Shown in pieces: positions 15,287 to 16,022 of a stretch of 16,022 bases of DNA. The notes beneath the pieces are model-generated. The model was not told the DNA's origin, ran no database searches, and saw nothing but the letters and a program-made list of their open reading frames with translations. The stretch is taken from contig CALALS010000011.1 of the NCBI GenBank assembly GCA_937925525.1, forward strand, positions 1 to 16,022, in the 5' to 3' direction. The position numbers and the translations under genes were made by a program. The stretch is from an uncultured Flavobacteriales bacterium. Lineage in GTDB: Bacteria; Bacteroidota; Bacteroidia; Flavobacteriales_E; Vicingaceae. Numbering within the stretch: the stretch's first letter is position 1; the number at the start of each line of letters is the position of its first letter.

Positions 15287-16022
15287 TGAAGATAGTAACC
15301 ATTATAGGCGCAAGACCACAGTTTGTAAAAGCGGCAGTAGTAAGCAGGGAGTTTGCAAAACATAATTCTATTCAGGAAATAATAGTACACACCGGGCAGC
15401 ATTTTGATAAAAACATGAGCGATGTATTTTTTGACGAGATGGAAATACCAAAACCTGATTATAATCTTGAAATAAACTCACTTTCGCATGGTGCTATGAC
15501 GGGTAGAATGCTTGAAGAAATTGAGAAAGTACTGATAAAAGAACAGCCTAATTATGTAATGGTTTATGGAGACACCAACTCCACTATTGCCGGAGCTCTC
15601 GCTGCAAAAAAACTTCATATTAAAGTTGCTCATGTTGAGGCAGGCCTAAGGAGTTTCAATATTGAAATGCCTGAAGAAGTAAACAGAATCTTAACAGATA
15701 GAATTTCAAACGTATTGTTCTGCCCTACACAAACGGCAATTGACAATTTAGAAAAAGAAGGTGGCAAAAACAGCTATGGAGAGATAGTAATGAGTGGAGA
15801 TGTGATGCAAGATGCAGCAATGTTTTATGCCGAAAAAGCAAAAGAAAAAAATACTATTTCAAAAGAAATTTTAAACAAAGACTTCATTCTTTGTACACTA
15901 CACAGAGCTGAAAATACTGACAGTAAAGAAAAGTTAACTGACATTGTAAATGCTTTAAATGAAATTCAAAAAACCACCAATATTGTTCTTCCTCTTCACC
16001 CAAGAACAGCAAAAAAACTAAA
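15286..16022 (+). CDS. wecB: UDP-N-acetylglucosamine 2-epimerase (WecB type), N-terminal 245 codons
   Basis: The gene runs off the right edge; full-length relatives have about 360-380 residues. It converts UDP-GlcNAc to UDP-ManNAc (or acts on a related 2,3-diacetamido sugar, as WbpI does), supplying a donor for surface glycan. Landmarks are MKIVTIIGARPQFVKAA at the start, VHTGQHFDKNM (34-44), VYGDTNST with Asp96, AHVEAGLRSF with Glu118, MPEEVNR with Glu131, LHRAEN with His206, and LPLHPRT. These match the catalytic set described for E. coli WecB (Asp95, Glu117, Glu131, His213) in order and nearly in position. The ATG shares one base with the preceding TAA (TAATG), so it belongs to the same operon. 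WecB and WbpI-type enzymes are not separable from this part; an alternative symbol is wbpI. Confidence 0.92.
   Translation, partial: MKIVTIIGARPQFVKAAVVSREFAKHNSIQEIIVHTGQHFDKNMSDVFFDEMEIPKPDYNLEINSLSHGAMTGRMLEEIEKVLIKEQPNYVMVYGDTNSTIAGALAAKKLHIKVAHVEAGLRSFNIEMPEEVNRILTDRISNVLFCPTQTAIDNLEKEGGKNSYGEIVMSGDVMQDAAMFYAEKAKEKNTISKEILNKDFILCTLHRAENTDSKEKLTDIVNALNEIQKTTNIVLPLHPRTAKKL

Overview
The window looks like chromosomal DNA of a Bacteroidota member, most likely a marine or free-living flavobacterium-like lineage. The evidence is a strongly A+T-rich composition (by eye roughly two thirds A+T), almost no Shine-Dalgarno sequences, two TAnnTTTG-type -7 promoter boxes, a DUF5723-type outer-membrane protein, and lipoproteins and secreted proteins of families typical of the phylum. 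No rRNA, tRNA, CRISPR array, insertion sequence or phage gene was seen. There is no gene-free stretch over 100 bases.

Layout. (1) Positions 1-2801, plus strand: the 3' end of a ribulose-phosphate 3-epimerase gene, a secreted protein of unknown function with a striking Thr/Tyr tract, and a Cys-rich lipoprotein with a degenerate formylglycine-generating-enzyme (FGE/SUMF1) fold. (2) Positions 2798-6092, minus strand: a DegT/DnrJ/EryC1/StrS sugar aminotransferase, a small PglC-like phosphoglycosyl transferase overlapping it by 8 bases, then an outer-membrane protein whose stop codon overlaps that of the lipoprotein gene tail to tail. (3) Positions 6178-8400, plus strand: a DUF819 membrane protein and a histone-deacetylase-fold enzyme joined TAG|ATG with no spacer. 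They are transcribed divergently from the aminotransferase from an 85-base intergenic region holding two back-to-back -7 boxes. (4) Positions 8489-16022, plus strand: a tightly overlapping polysaccharide operon with a Wzy/WaaL-like polymerase, three single-domain GT-B glycosyltransferases, a 752-residue GT2-GT4 fusion, and the first 245 codons of a UDP-N-acetylglucosamine 2-epimerase (WecB type) that runs off the window.

How the genes may work together. The aminotransferase can make an amino sugar, the phosphoglycosyl transferase can load the first sugar phosphate on undecaprenyl phosphate, the five glycosyltransferase domains can extend the lipid-linked unit, and the polymerase-like protein can polymerise or ligate it. 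The epimerase supplies a ManNAc-type precursor. This is part of a Wzy-type surface glycan locus (O-antigen or capsule). No flippase (Wzx), chain-length regulator or export channel is visible. The DUF819-deacetylase pair splits the locus and is not obviously part of glycan synthesis. I see no clear sign of a wholly new system. The most interesting points are the coupled transporter-deacetylase pair, the GT2-GT4 fusion with an altered metal-binding motif, and the degenerate FGE-like lipoprotein.
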